From Paraburkholderia caffeinitolerans (GTDB lineage Bacteria; Pseudomonadota; Gammaproteobacteria; Burkholderiales; Burkholderiaceae), in the NCBI RefSeq assembly GCF_902859945.1, contig NZ_CADIKL010000008.1, positions 1-64,000 on the forward strand: a stretch of 64,000 nt of DNA, in the 5' to 3' direction. The notes beneath the pieces are model-generated. The model saw nothing but the letters and a program-made list of their open reading frames with translations, was not told the origin of the DNA and ran no database searches. The position numbers were made by a program, and so were the translations under genes. Below, piece by piece: positions 1 through 7,623 of this stretch. Positions within the stretch are counted from its first letter, which is position 1; every line of letters starts with the position of its first letter.

Positions 1-491
1 TCGTCGGTGACCGAGCTGATGAAATCGGGCGATACCTCGGTGCCGTAGCTTTCGGCCAGAAAGGCCTGAATCTCGCGCACACTCATGCCGCGCGCGTACA
101 TCGCGATGATGCGCTCGTCGAAGCCGGTGAAGCGGCGTTCGTGTTTGGGAATCAGGATGGGTTCGAAGCTGCCGTCACGGTCGCGGGGTACCTCCACGCG
201 CACGGGGCCGCGATCCGTGATGACGGTCTTGCCACTGGCGCCGTTGCGCTCGTTGGCTTGCCCGGCTGGTTTGGACTGGCCCGGCGGATAGCCCAAATGC
301 CGGTTCATCTCGGCGCCCATCGCGCGTTCGATGACCGCCTTGTTGAACGCCAGCATCAGATCCTGCACCTGGGCTGGCGTCATCGGCCCCTTGACCAGTT
401 CGTCCAGCAGCGCCTTGGGCAGTTCAGGCAGCGGCCCTCGGGCCGCTGCCTGAGACGCCACCGTACGTTTCTTCTTCATCGGCATATCCAT
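1..491 (-). CDS. IS256-family (mutator type) transposase, N-terminal part, cut by the window edge
   Basis: The reverse strand reads open from ATG at 491 to the left window edge, giving about 163 residues. It starts MDMPMKKKRTVASQAAARG and carries the mutator-type N-terminal region: a helix with AFNKAVIERAMGAEMNRHLGY, a linker with ERNGASGKTVITDRGPVRVEVPRDR, and then GFDERIIAMYARGMSVREIQ before the DDE catalytic core, which lies outside the window. These blocks are typical of IS256-family transposases, which move DNA with an RNase H-fold DDE domain. A purine-rich GAGAGG sits 9-14 bases before the ATG. The gene points away from tssG. Whether the element is whole cannot be judged from here. Confidence 0.9.
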   Translation of the reverse strand, partial: MDMPMKKKRTVASQAAARGPLPELPKALLDELVKGPMTPAQVQDLMLAFNKAVIERAMGAEMNRHLGYPPGQSKPAGQANERNGASGKTVITDRGPVRVEVPRDRDGSFEPILIPKHERRFTGFDERIIAMYARGMSVREIQAFLAESYGTEVSPDFISSVTD

Positions 492-517
492 GATTTTTAC
501 CTCTCATGATATGCCTC

Positions 518-542
518 GCCCACAAAATGCCGGATAGGTCCC
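518..542. repeat. putative terminal end of the IS256-type element
   Basis: Upstream of the transposase ATG, the reverse strand reads GGGACCTATCCGGCATTTTG, which has the look of an IS256-type terminal repeat. If so, the element ends near 542, about 137 bp before tssG. The partner end and any target duplication lie outside the window, so this is tentative. Confidence 0.3.
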
Positions 543-678
543 AGGCGCAGGGCGACGAGAAGAAATGATCGCAAGCACGACACGCCCGTCGAAATCCGTC
601 AGCCACTTCTGCTGCAATTGGAACCATGCAACGGCCGACACTAGCGCCCGATACCCACCAACCTGAAGCATTTTCCCC

Positions 679-1761
679 ATGCCACCCCATCCCGAATCAC
701 CTTCCCCCCTCGACCATCTGCTAACCGAGCCTTGGCGCTTCGAGTTCTTCAACGCGGTACATATGCTCGAACGCTGGTTCGTCGAACACGGCGGGGCACG
801 GCAACGCGATGTGCTCGCTTACCGGATTACATTTCGAACAACGTTATCGACAGCATTTCCGCCCAGCGAGATTAAGCAGATTGTTTCGTATAACGTCGAT
901 GGCGAACGTCTGACAGAAAAGCCACAGCACACGGCCTCAGAGGTATTCCGCATCGATCTCTCGCCAGCCTTCTTTGGCCTGCTCGGCAGCCAAGGCGCAC
1001 TGCCCCTGCGCTATACCGAGCAGATCGCGGACCAGGAGCACACGAACCACGACCACTCCGGACGAGCGTTTCTCGACATCTTCTCGAACCGGGCAACAGC
1101 CTGGTTTTACGCCGCATGGAAGAAGTACCGGCTGCCATACCACTACGAACTCGACCGGAACGCGCGCTATCTGCCGATTCTGCAGTCGCTGGCCGGCATT
1201 GCCGACGCCAGCACGCAACAGGCTCTGCATCAGCAACCCGGCGCGCTTATCAGCGACGCGGTGGCCGGACATGGCGCCGTGGCGCGCCATCGCGCCGTCT
1301 CCGCGTATTACCTCCAGCGCACGCTATCCGATTACTTCGATGTGCGGATACGTATCGAACAGTTTGTCGGCCATATGTACGATGTCCCGCCCAGGCAGCA
1401 GTCGAAACTTGGGCAGGGCAACATCGTCCTTGGCACAAACGCATTGGCAGGCGAGCGGATCTGGCTGCGCAACCTGCGCGTGCGTCTGGTCATCGGGCCA
1501 CTGACAGCAGCACAGTACGACAAACTCCTCCCAGGCTCCGAGCGTGCGCTTGCGCTTGCCCGCATGCTGTACCTGCTAGCGGGCATGACGCTCGAATATG
1601 AAGTCTGCCTCGTACTCCGTCGCGACGGCGTGAACCCGGTTGAACTCGGCAGCAATGGCCGGCTCGGCTTCAATGCCTTCCTCTCGACGCGTCCCTCCGA
1701 CATCGATCGTCCTGATATGTCCTGGCGGCTGCGCAGAGCACCTGCGCAATCATCTACCTGA
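679..1761 (+). CDS. tssG: type VI secretion system baseplate subunit TssG (orphan)
   Basis: The product has 360 residues, the usual TssG (VasB/ImpH) length. It begins with the typical segment LLTEPWRFEFFNAVHMLERW (about 10-31) and contains the family core FGLLGSQGALPLRYTEQI (about 100-117), a conserved FLDIFSNR block and the C-terminal GRLGFNAFL. TssG forms the baseplate wedge of the cytoplasmic T6SS sheath together with TssF, TssE and TssK. Normally tssF lies just upstream and tssH or tssA downstream. Here an IS256 transposase lies upstream and a phosphatase gene downstream, so it is stranded from its partners on this side. No frameshift is visible. The ATG has only a weak ribosome site. Rest of the cluster may lie left of the IS. 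Confidence 0.92.
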   Translation: MPPHPESPSPLDHLLTEPWRFEFFNAVHMLERWFVEHGGARQRDVLAYRITFRTTLSTAFPPSEIKQIVSYNVDGERLTEKPQHTASEVFRIDLSPAFFGLLGSQGALPLRYTEQIADQEHTNHDHSGRAFLDIFSNRATAWFYAAWKKYRLPYHYELDRNARYLPILQSLAGIADASTQQALHQQPGALISDAVAGHGAVARHRAVSAYYLQRTLSDYFDVRIRIEQFVGHMYDVPPRQQSKLGQGNIVLGTNALAGERIWLRNLRVRLVIGPLTAAQYDKLLPGSERALALARMLYLLAGMTLEYEVCLVLRRDGVNPVELGSNGRLGFNAFLSTRPSDIDRPDMSWRLRRAPAQSST

Positions 1762-1857
1762 TTTACCCGCACACCATCATCAGCATGAATTCCCACCCAT
1801 TCATCAAATAAACTTCATCAATACCAAAGCTACCGCTAATCTAGCCCCACTCCTCCA

Positions 1858-2547
1858 ATGGCTAGCGAAGCGATGGCTGAACTCTATCTGATCAGGCACG
1901 GCCAGGCGTCACTCGGCGCGGACAATTACGACTGCCTCTCAGCGGCGGGCGAGCAGCAAGGTCTCTGGCTTGGCGAGCATTTCGTGCGCGATGATGTCCG
2001 GTTCGACCACATCGTGACGGGCACGCTGCGCCGCCACGCGCAAACGCTCGACGCGATCCGCCACGCACTGCCCACCCTTCCCGCGCGGTGCGAAATCCAT
2101 CCCGGTCTGGACGAATACGATTTTTACGCGCTCTTTGCCGCGCTGCCCGACGAGCATCGCCACCTTGCCGATGCCGTCAAGCGCGGTTCGCGCGAGTTCT
2201 TCAAGGCCTTGCGCCAAGTGCTGCGCTTGTGGACCGAAGGCACGCTCGTCGAGCGCGCGCCCGAAACGTGGAGCGCATTTCAGCAGCGCGTTGCCAACGC
2301 CCGGGCCGCCATTCAGCAAAGCGGCGCGCAGCGCGTACTGGTGGTCACCTCGGGCGGCGTGATTGGCGCATTCGTTCAGCAGATCCTGCAAGCCCCTGCT
2401 GCAACGGCCATCGCGCTGAACATGCAAATCCTCAATAGCAGCGTGACGCATTGCTACTTCAACCGCGAGGCGCTGCAACTGTCGAGCTTCAACGGCCTCG
2501 CCCATCTCGACGATCCGCAGCGCCACGCGTTTCGAACCTACGGCTAG
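1858..2547 (+). CDS. histidine phosphatase (phosphoglycerate mutase-like) family protein
   Basis: The 229-residue product shows the RHG signature LYLIRHGQASLG near the N-terminus. That histidine becomes phosphorylated in this superfamily. A later VLVVTSGGVIGAFVQQIL block takes the place of the second catalytic histidine region; here it reads TSGG rather than the usual THGG or SHGG. The start may instead be ATG at 1873 (MAELYLIRHG), since neither start has a strong ribosome site. It is followed at short distance by the APH-kinase, SDR and acyl-CoA dehydrogenase genes on the same strand, so it probably belongs to that operon. The substrate cannot be read from sequence; a role in removing phosphate from an acyl intermediate or CoA metabolite is only a guess. 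Confidence 0.8.
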   Translation: MASEAMAELYLIRHGQASLGADNYDCLSAAGEQQGLWLGEHFVRDDVRFDHIVTGTLRRHAQTLDAIRHALPTLPARCEIHPGLDEYDFYALFAALPDEHRHLADAVKRGSREFFKALRQVLRLWTEGTLVERAPETWSAFQQRVANARAAIQQSGAQRVLVVTSGGVIGAFVQQILQAPAATAIALNMQILNSSVTHCYFNREALQLSSFNGLAHLDDPQRHAFRTYG

Positions 2548-2590
2548 GCCGTCCACCAGGCATACAAGTACACGTCCGGCATTGAACGAT

Positions 2591-3619
2591 ATGACCAGTG
2601 AACTCTCCAGCCCGTCGCTCGACCTCGGCCGGCTCACGCCCTACCTGGAGCAGCATCTCGCGGGCTTTCGCGGCCCCGCGCGCGCCACGAAATTCCCGGG
2701 CGGCCAGTCCAACCCCACCTGGCTGATCGAAGCGCCAAGCGGCAGTTACGTGCTGCGCCGCCAGCCGCCAGGACAGTTGCTCAAATCCGCGCACGCCGTC
2801 GACCGCGAATTTCGCGTGCTGAGCGCGCTGGCCGACACGCCGGTTCCCGTCGCGCGCGTCTGGCATCTCTGCGAAGACCGCGACGTCCTCGGCAGCCTGT
2901 TCTATCTGATGAGCTACGAGGATGGGCGCATTTTCTGGAACCCCGCGCTGTCCGAAGTCGATCGAGATGCACGGCGCGACTATTACTCCGCGATCGTCAC
3001 GACGCTCGCCGCGCTGCACGATGTCGATCCCGAACGCGTGGGCTTGAGCGATTACGGTCGCCCGGGCAATTATTTCCAGCGTCAGATCGAACTCTGGACC
3101 AAGCAATACCGCGCCGCCGAAACAGAGCGCATCGCGCCCATGGAGGCGCTGATCGAGTGGCTGCCCGCGCATTGCCCGGCCGACACGCAGCGCCCGACGC
3201 TTGTGCACGGCGACTTCCGCATCGACAACCTGATCTTCGATCACGATGCGCCGCGCGTGCGCGCCATACTCGACTGGGAGCTTTCGACGCTCGGCAATCC
3301 GCTCGCGGATCTTGCGTACTTCTGCATGTGTCTGCGCCTGCCGTCGAAGGGGCATATCACAGGGCTGCGCGGACAAGACCGTGCCGCACTGGGTATTCCC
3401 GAAGAAGAAGAAATGATTGCGCAGTACTGCAAACTACGTGGCCTGCCAGGCATCGCCAACTGGAACTTCTATCTGGCGTTCAGCTTCTTTCGCCTCGCCT
3501 CGATTGCCCAGGGCGTGAAAGCGCGCGCGCTGCAAGGCAATGCGTCGAACGCGAACGCACACGAAGTGGGCAGCATGGTCGAACCGCTCGCGACTCTCGC
3601 GGCGGAACTGATTGCATGA
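2591..3619 (+). CDS. APH-type phosphotransferase, ACAD10/ACAD11 kinase-domain-like
   Basis: The 342-residue protein has the aminoglycoside phosphotransferase/choline kinase fold. KFPGGQSNPTWLI forms the nucleotide loop and YVLRRQPPG holds the lysine/arginine region. The catalytic Brenner motif is VHGDFRIDNLIF and the metal-binding Asp is in ILDWELSTLGNP. This version matches the kinase part of human ACAD10/ACAD11 and bacterial LvaA-like kinases rather than antibiotic kinases. LvaA of Pseudomonas putida phosphorylates 4-hydroxyvaleryl-CoA. The gene is followed by an SDR and an ACAD11-like dehydrogenase, which supports the same chemistry. ATG at 2591 was chosen; a TTG lies in frame 9 bases upstream. 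Specific substrate unknown. Confidence 0.85.
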   Translation: MTSELSSPSLDLGRLTPYLEQHLAGFRGPARATKFPGGQSNPTWLIEAPSGSYVLRRQPPGQLLKSAHAVDREFRVLSALADTPVPVARVWHLCEDRDVLGSLFYLMSYEDGRIFWNPALSEVDRDARRDYYSAIVTTLAALHDVDPERVGLSDYGRPGNYFQRQIELWTKQYRAAETERIAPMEALIEWLPAHCPADTQRPTLVHGDFRIDNLIFDHDAPRVRAILDWELSTLGNPLADLAYFCMCLRLPSKGHITGLRGQDRAALGIPEEEEMIAQYCKLRGLPGIANWNFYLAFSFFRLASIAQGVKARALQGNASNANAHEVGSMVEPLATLAAELIA

Positions 3620-3665
3620 CGCCTCACCCGCGTCCGGACACTCACACCGAATCAAGGAGACGAGA

Positions 3666-4430
3666 TTGACCACGAACCTGTTTGACCTCTCGGGCCGGAT
3701 CGCGCTCGTGACCGGCGCGAGCCGCGGCATCGGCGAAGCCATTGCAAGGCTGCTGGCCGAGCAAGGCGCCCATGTGATCGTGTCGAGCCGCAAGCTCGAA
3801 GATTGCGAAACCGTTGCCGCGAGCATTCGCGAGAACGGCCACAGCGCCGAAGCCCTCGCCTGCCACGTCGGCCGCATGGAGGACATCACCGCCACGTTTG
3901 CCCATATCCGCGAGCAGCACGGGCGGCTCGACATTCTCGTCAACAACGCGGCGGCGAATCCGTATTTCGGCCATATCCTCGATACCGATCTGGCTGCCTA
4001 CAACAAGACCGTCGAAGTGAATGTGCGCGGCTATTTCTTCATGTCGGTGGAAGCCGGCAAGATGATGAAGGCACAGGGCCGCGGCACCATCGTGAATACC
4101 GCTTCGGTCAATGCGCTGCAGCCCGGCGACCGTCAAGGCATTTACTCGATCACGAAAGCGGCCGTCGTCAACATGACCCGCGCGTTCGCCAAGGAATGCG
4201 GCCCGCTCGGCATTCGCGTGAATGCACTGCTGCCCGGTCTCACGAAGACGAAGTTCGCGGGCGCGCTGTTCGAGAACAAGGACATCCATGACCGCTGGAT
4301 GAGCGAAATCCCGCTGCGCCGCCACGCCGAGCCAGAAGACATGGCTGGCACCGTGCTCTATCTCGTGTCCGACGCGGCGAGCTATACGAACGGCGAGTGC
4401 ATCGTCGTCGATGGCGGACTGACGATCTAA
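3666..4430 (+). CDS. short-chain dehydrogenase/reductase (SDR)
   Basis: A TTG at 3666 is preferred because AAGGAG lies 7 bases before it. The product has 254 residues and reads MTTNLFDLSGRIALVTGAS. It is a classical SDR: the cofactor motif TGASRGIGEAIA (TGxxxGxG), the NNAA motif, catalytic Ser in NTASVNAL, YSITKAAVVNMTRAFAKE (YxxxK) and the C-terminal GECIVVDGGLTI. It should oxidise or reduce a hydroxyl or keto group with NAD(P). It lies between the APH kinase and the acyl-CoA dehydrogenase with gaps of 46 and 29 bases, so one transcript is likely. In context it may act on a hydroxyacyl- or ketoacyl-CoA. Confidence 0.88.
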   Translation: MTTNLFDLSGRIALVTGASRGIGEAIARLLAEQGAHVIVSSRKLEDCETVAASIRENGHSAEALACHVGRMEDITATFAHIREQHGRLDILVNNAAANPYFGHILDTDLAAYNKTVEVNVRGYFFMSVEAGKMMKAQGRGTIVNTASVNALQPGDRQGIYSITKAAVVNMTRAFAKECGPLGIRVNALLPGLTKTKFAGALFENKDIHDRWMSEIPLRRHAEPEDMAGTVLYLVSDAASYTNGECIVVDGGLTI

Positions 4431-4459
4431 GGCGAACATACCCTCGGAGTCGATACATC

Positions 4460-5710
4460 ATGAATTTCGGTTATAGCCCCAAGGTCGAAGACCTGATCCG
4501 CCGCGTGCGCAACTTCATGGACGAGCATATCGTGCCGCGCCAGCGCCAATGGCACGAAGAAGTGCACGCAGGCCACTACCCGGTTTCGTTCATGGAAGAT
4601 CTCAAGGCCCTCGCCAAAGCCGAGGGTCTGTGGAATCTGTTCCTCCCGCATTTGCACGACGACGAACCCGGCACGCGCCTCACGAACCTCGAATATGCGC
4701 CGCTCGCCGAAATCATGGGACGCGTTTCGTGGGCGCCCGAAGTCTTCAATTGCAATGCGCCCGATACCGGCAACATGGAATTGCTCCATATGTTCGCAAC
4801 GCCGGCGCAGCGCGAGCAGTGGCTCGAGCCGCTGCTGGAGGGCAAGATTCGCTCGGCGTTCGCCATGACGGAGCCGGACGTGCCCTCCTCCGATGCAACC
4901 AACATCACGACGTCGATCCGCCGCGACGGCGACGACTACGTGATCAACGGCCGCAAATGGTTCATCACGAACGCGGCGCATCCGAACTGCAAGATTTTCA
5001 TCGTGATGGGCAAGACCGATCCCGATGCCGAAACTCACCGCCAGCAAAGCATGATTCTCGTGCCGGCGGGAACGCCCGGCGTGAAGATCGTGCGCAATAT
5101 CACGGTCATGAACCATGTCTCGCCGGAAGGCCATTGCGAGATCACGTTCACCAATGTGCGCGTGCCTGCATCGAACCTGCTCGGCGAGGAAGGCAGCGGC
5201 TTCGCGCTCGCGCAGGCGCGTCTCGGACCGGGGCGCATTCACCACTGCATGCGCTCGATCGGCGCGGCGGAACTCGCGCTCGAACTGATGATCGAGCGCG
5301 CACAGGAGCGCAAGACCTTCGGCAAGTATCTGCATCAGCATGGCACGGTGGGCGAATGGATCGCGAAGTCGCGCATCGAAATCGATCAGGCCCGGCTGCT
5401 CGTGCTCAAAGCTGCGTGGCTGATCGACGAGGTGGGCGCGAAATCGGCGCGTAAGGAGATCTCGATGATCAAGGCGCTGGTTCCGCAGGTTCATACCGCT
5501 GTTTGCGACCGCGCGATGCAGGTGTTCGGCGCCATGGGTGTGAGCCCCGACACGCCGCTGGCCGATCACTGGACCTGGGGGCGCGCGCTGCGTTACGCCG
5601 ACGGCCCCGACGAAGTCCACCTCCAGGCCATTGCGAAAATGGAGCTTGCGCGCGGCAAGGAACGGCTCGGCACCATGGCGGCCTACCTGAACGCACCGTT
5701 GCGCGACTGA
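4460..5710 (+). CDS. acyl-CoA dehydrogenase, ACAD11-like
   Basis: The 416-residue flavoprotein has all three ACAD domains. The FAD-binding strand reads FAMTEPDVPSSDATNI, followed by ING(R)KWFITNAAHPNCKIFIV. The C-terminal domain has RKTFGKYLHQHGTVGEWIA, QVFGAMGVSPDTPL and the active-site loop YADGPDEVHLQAIAKMEL, where Asp stands at the position of the usual catalytic Glu, as in ACAD10/11. ACAD11-type enzymes act together with an APH-family kinase to convert 4-hydroxyacyl-CoAs through a 4-phosphoacyl intermediate. In eukaryotes the kinase is fused to the dehydrogenase; here they are separate genes of one operon. ATG at 4460 has CGGAG about 11 bases upstream. Cytoplasmic. Confidence 0.9.
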   Translation: MNFGYSPKVEDLIRRVRNFMDEHIVPRQRQWHEEVHAGHYPVSFMEDLKALAKAEGLWNLFLPHLHDDEPGTRLTNLEYAPLAEIMGRVSWAPEVFNCNAPDTGNMELLHMFATPAQREQWLEPLLEGKIRSAFAMTEPDVPSSDATNITTSIRRDGDDYVINGRKWFITNAAHPNCKIFIVMGKTDPDAETHRQQSMILVPAGTPGVKIVRNITVMNHVSPEGHCEITFTNVRVPASNLLGEEGSGFALAQARLGPGRIHHCMRSIGAAELALELMIERAQERKTFGKYLHQHGTVGEWIAKSRIEIDQARLLVLKAAWLIDEVGAKSARKEISMIKALVPQVHTAVCDRAMQVFGAMGVSPDTPLADHWTWGRALRYADGPDEVHLQAIAKMELARGKERLGTMAAYLNAPLRD

Positions 5711-5798
5711 TCCCTCGCGCAGCGCAGTCCAGCGACAAGGGACGAACGCATCGTCACGGCGCCTCTCGTTTATGATGAAGGCAAACGGAGACTGTGAG

Positions 5799-6689
5799 AT
5801 GCGTTCCCCCAAACTGGATCTGAATCTGTTCGTCGTATTCGAATCGATCTACGAGAAGCGCAATCTGACTCGCGCAGCCGAGGCGCTCTTCATCACGCAG
5901 CCCGCGGTCAGCAATGCGCTGGCCCGCATGCGCAAGGCGTTCGACGACCCGCTTTTCGTGAGCACATCGGCCGGCATGGTGCCCACGCCCCTCACCGAGA
6001 ACATCATTGGCCGCGTGCGCGAAGCGCTGCAACTGCTCGAAGCAAGCGCGACCGAAGGCGATGTGTTCGTGCCCGCCACTTCGGAGCGAACCTTCCGCCT
6101 GAGCATGCCCGACTTGAGCGAGGCCATGTTGCTGCCCGCGCTGGGCGAAGTCCTCCAGCAACAGGCGCCCGGCATGAGCATCGAATGCTATTTCACGCCG
6201 CGCAGCGAGATGTCCACCGCGCTGGCCACCGGCAAGATCGACTTTGCGATCGACGTGCCGCTCGTCGACGACCCGCAACTGCATCAAGCGCCGCTCGGCA
6301 ACGACCACTATGCGTGCATGCTGCGTCACGACCACCCGTTCGCGGGCGATACGCTGACCATGGACGATTACCTTGCGCTCGGCCATATCCAGGTGTCGAG
6401 CCGCCGCCAGGGAAGCGGCTTCGTCGACGCGGAGCTGAAGAAGCTCGGCGGGCAGCGGCGCATCCAGATGCGCGTGCAGCACTACATGGTCGCGCCGCTC
6501 GTGGCGCTGCGCACCGATCTCGCGCTAACCGCGCCGGTCGAACTGTTGCAACGGCACGATGCACGCATTTTCGAGCTGCCGTTCGAGCTTCCCGATCTGG
6601 AATGGCATCTGTACTGGCATCGCAGCAGCGAGCAGGACCAGGCCAGTCTGTGGCTGCGCGCCCGGATTCTCGAACTCATGCGCGGTTGA
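5799..6689 (+). CDS. LysR-family transcriptional regulator (NodD/NahR-like subgroup)
   Basis: The 296-residue product opens with MRSPKLDLNLFVVFESIYEK, followed by the winged helix-turn-helix NLTRAAEALFITQPAVSNAL (about 22-42). The rest is a periplasmic-binding-protein-like effector domain. The ATG at 5799 has GGAG about 8 bases upstream; an in-frame ATG at 5772 is less likely. It lies 88 bases after the ACAD11-like gene on the same strand. The gap is long enough for its own promoter, but it could be the last gene of that cluster and control it. The inducer is not evident from sequence. Confidence 0.88.
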   Translation: MRSPKLDLNLFVVFESIYEKRNLTRAAEALFITQPAVSNALARMRKAFDDPLFVSTSAGMVPTPLTENIIGRVREALQLLEASATEGDVFVPATSERTFRLSMPDLSEAMLLPALGEVLQQQAPGMSIECYFTPRSEMSTALATGKIDFAIDVPLVDDPQLHQAPLGNDHYACMLRHDHPFAGDTLTMDDYLALGHIQVSSRRQGSGFVDAELKKLGGQRRIQMRVQHYMVAPLVALRTDLALTAPVELLQRHDARIFELPFELPDLEWHLYWHRSSEQDQASLWLRARILELMRG

Positions 6690-6714
6690 GCGGCGCGCCC
6701 AAACCCGCCCGGAA

Positions 6715-7515
6715 TTACCGGCGAATCACCGCCTTGTAGGTGAATTTGTCGGGGCGGAAATACATTTCGGCGTAAAACAGCGGCGTGTTATTGATGTCGT
6801 GCGGCACAAATGTGATCCGCAATAGCGGCATTCCAGGGTCGACATCGAGCATGCGACTCCGCTCATCCCCGGCCAAAACGGCACTGGTCTCGATGTGGGT
6901 GCTTTCCAGCCGGTAGCCAAGTTCTGTCTCCAGCAGGGTCATCGCGTCGGCGGTCTCCAGGTTATGCGCCAGCATCGTGGTGGCCAGATCGGGCGCCATG
7001 ACAAGCTTCCCGACCACCACCGGCTCGCCGTCCGCCAGGCGAACGGTGGATATCGATGTCAACGGTGTCCCGGCCTTGATCTTGAGGTCATGCGCAAGCA
7101 GCTTCGTTGCCTTGATGGCCTTGACCGAAAAGATGCGGCCTTCCGCGGTTTTCCCCCGGGCTCGCATGTGCTCGTAGAAACCCGTCAACATGCCCAGCCG
7201 TGGAGCATTCGATGGCCTGGTGACGAAGCTGCCCTTGCCATTGAAGGTCTCCACCAGCCCCTCCGCCTGCAAGGCCGATAGTGCTTGACGCACCGTGATG
7301 CGGCTGACGTCGAATCTCGCCTGAAGCTTCGACTCGGAAGGCAGCTTTTGCCCCGAAGCCAGACTGCCTTCAAGAATTTCCTGACGCAATTGCTGTTGAA
7401 CCTGAGCAAACAAAGGCAAATCGTCTGCGCAATCCGATGATTCGCCCGGGACTGCGGTGCTGGGAGAGGTGAGTTTAAACATGGCGCCGGAACAATCTAA
7501 AGGGTTTACCTTCAT
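6715..7515 (-). CDS. GntR-family regulator with UTRA effector domain (HutC/FarR subfamily)
   Basis: The 266-residue protein has an N-terminal GntR winged helix (LPLFAQVQQQLRQEILEG, LPSESKLQARFDVSRITVRQAL, GLVETFNGKGSFV) and a C-terminal UTRA ligand domain ending PLFYAEMYFRPDKFTYKA. UTRA regulators usually repress an adjacent operon and release DNA on binding a pathway metabolite. It is divergent from the acyl-CoA operon starting at 7624. Two perfect inverted 16-bp sites lie in the 108-bp gap between them. The start at 7515 has an AGGT-type ribosome site that overlaps the first operator; ATG at 7482 is possible. Autorepression and repression of the operon are likely. Confidence 0.88.
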   Translation of the reverse strand: MKVNPLDCSGAMFKLTSPSTAVPGESSDCADDLPLFAQVQQQLRQEILEGSLASGQKLPSESKLQARFDVSRITVRQALSALQAEGLVETFNGKGSFVTRPSNAPRLGMLTGFYEHMRARGKTAEGRIFSVKAIKATKLLAHDLKIKAGTPLTSISTVRLADGEPVVVGKLVMAPDLATTMLAHNLETADAMTLLETELGYRLESTHIETSAVLAGDERSRMLDVDPGMPLLRITFVPHDINNTPLFYAEMYFRPDKFTYKAVIRR

Positions 7516-7518
7516 TCA

Positions 7519-7534
7519 ACCTGTCATAATAGGT
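7519..7534. promoter_or_regulatory. putative GntR operator, site 1
   Basis: The sequence ACCTGTCATAATAGGT occurs here and its exact reverse complement lies at 7557-7572. It has ACCT/AGGT outer half-sites. It starts 4 bases upstream of the GntR start codon and would cover its ribosome site, fitting autorepression. Confidence 0.65.
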
Positions 7535-7556
7535 AAAGCATAATCGCCCACATCGA

Positions 7557-7572
7557 ACCTATTATGACAGGT
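7557..7572. promoter_or_regulatory. putative GntR operator, site 2
   Basis: ACCTATTATGACAGGT is the exact inverted copy of site 1. The two centres are 38 bp apart, close to four helical turns, so two dimers could bind the same DNA face. It sits 51 bp before the GTG of the first operon gene, near where its promoter should be. Confidence 0.65.
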
Positions 7573-7623
7573 CGATGGCCGGCCGACTATTCCGGCCTGC
7601 GATAGCCGCAAGGAGATCCGGAC

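Noticed and set aside
3612..3665. Extended N-terminus of the SDR
   Set aside because: It overlaps the kinase stop codon and starts with an unsupported TTG; the start at 3666 has AAGGAG and matches the SDR family beginning.
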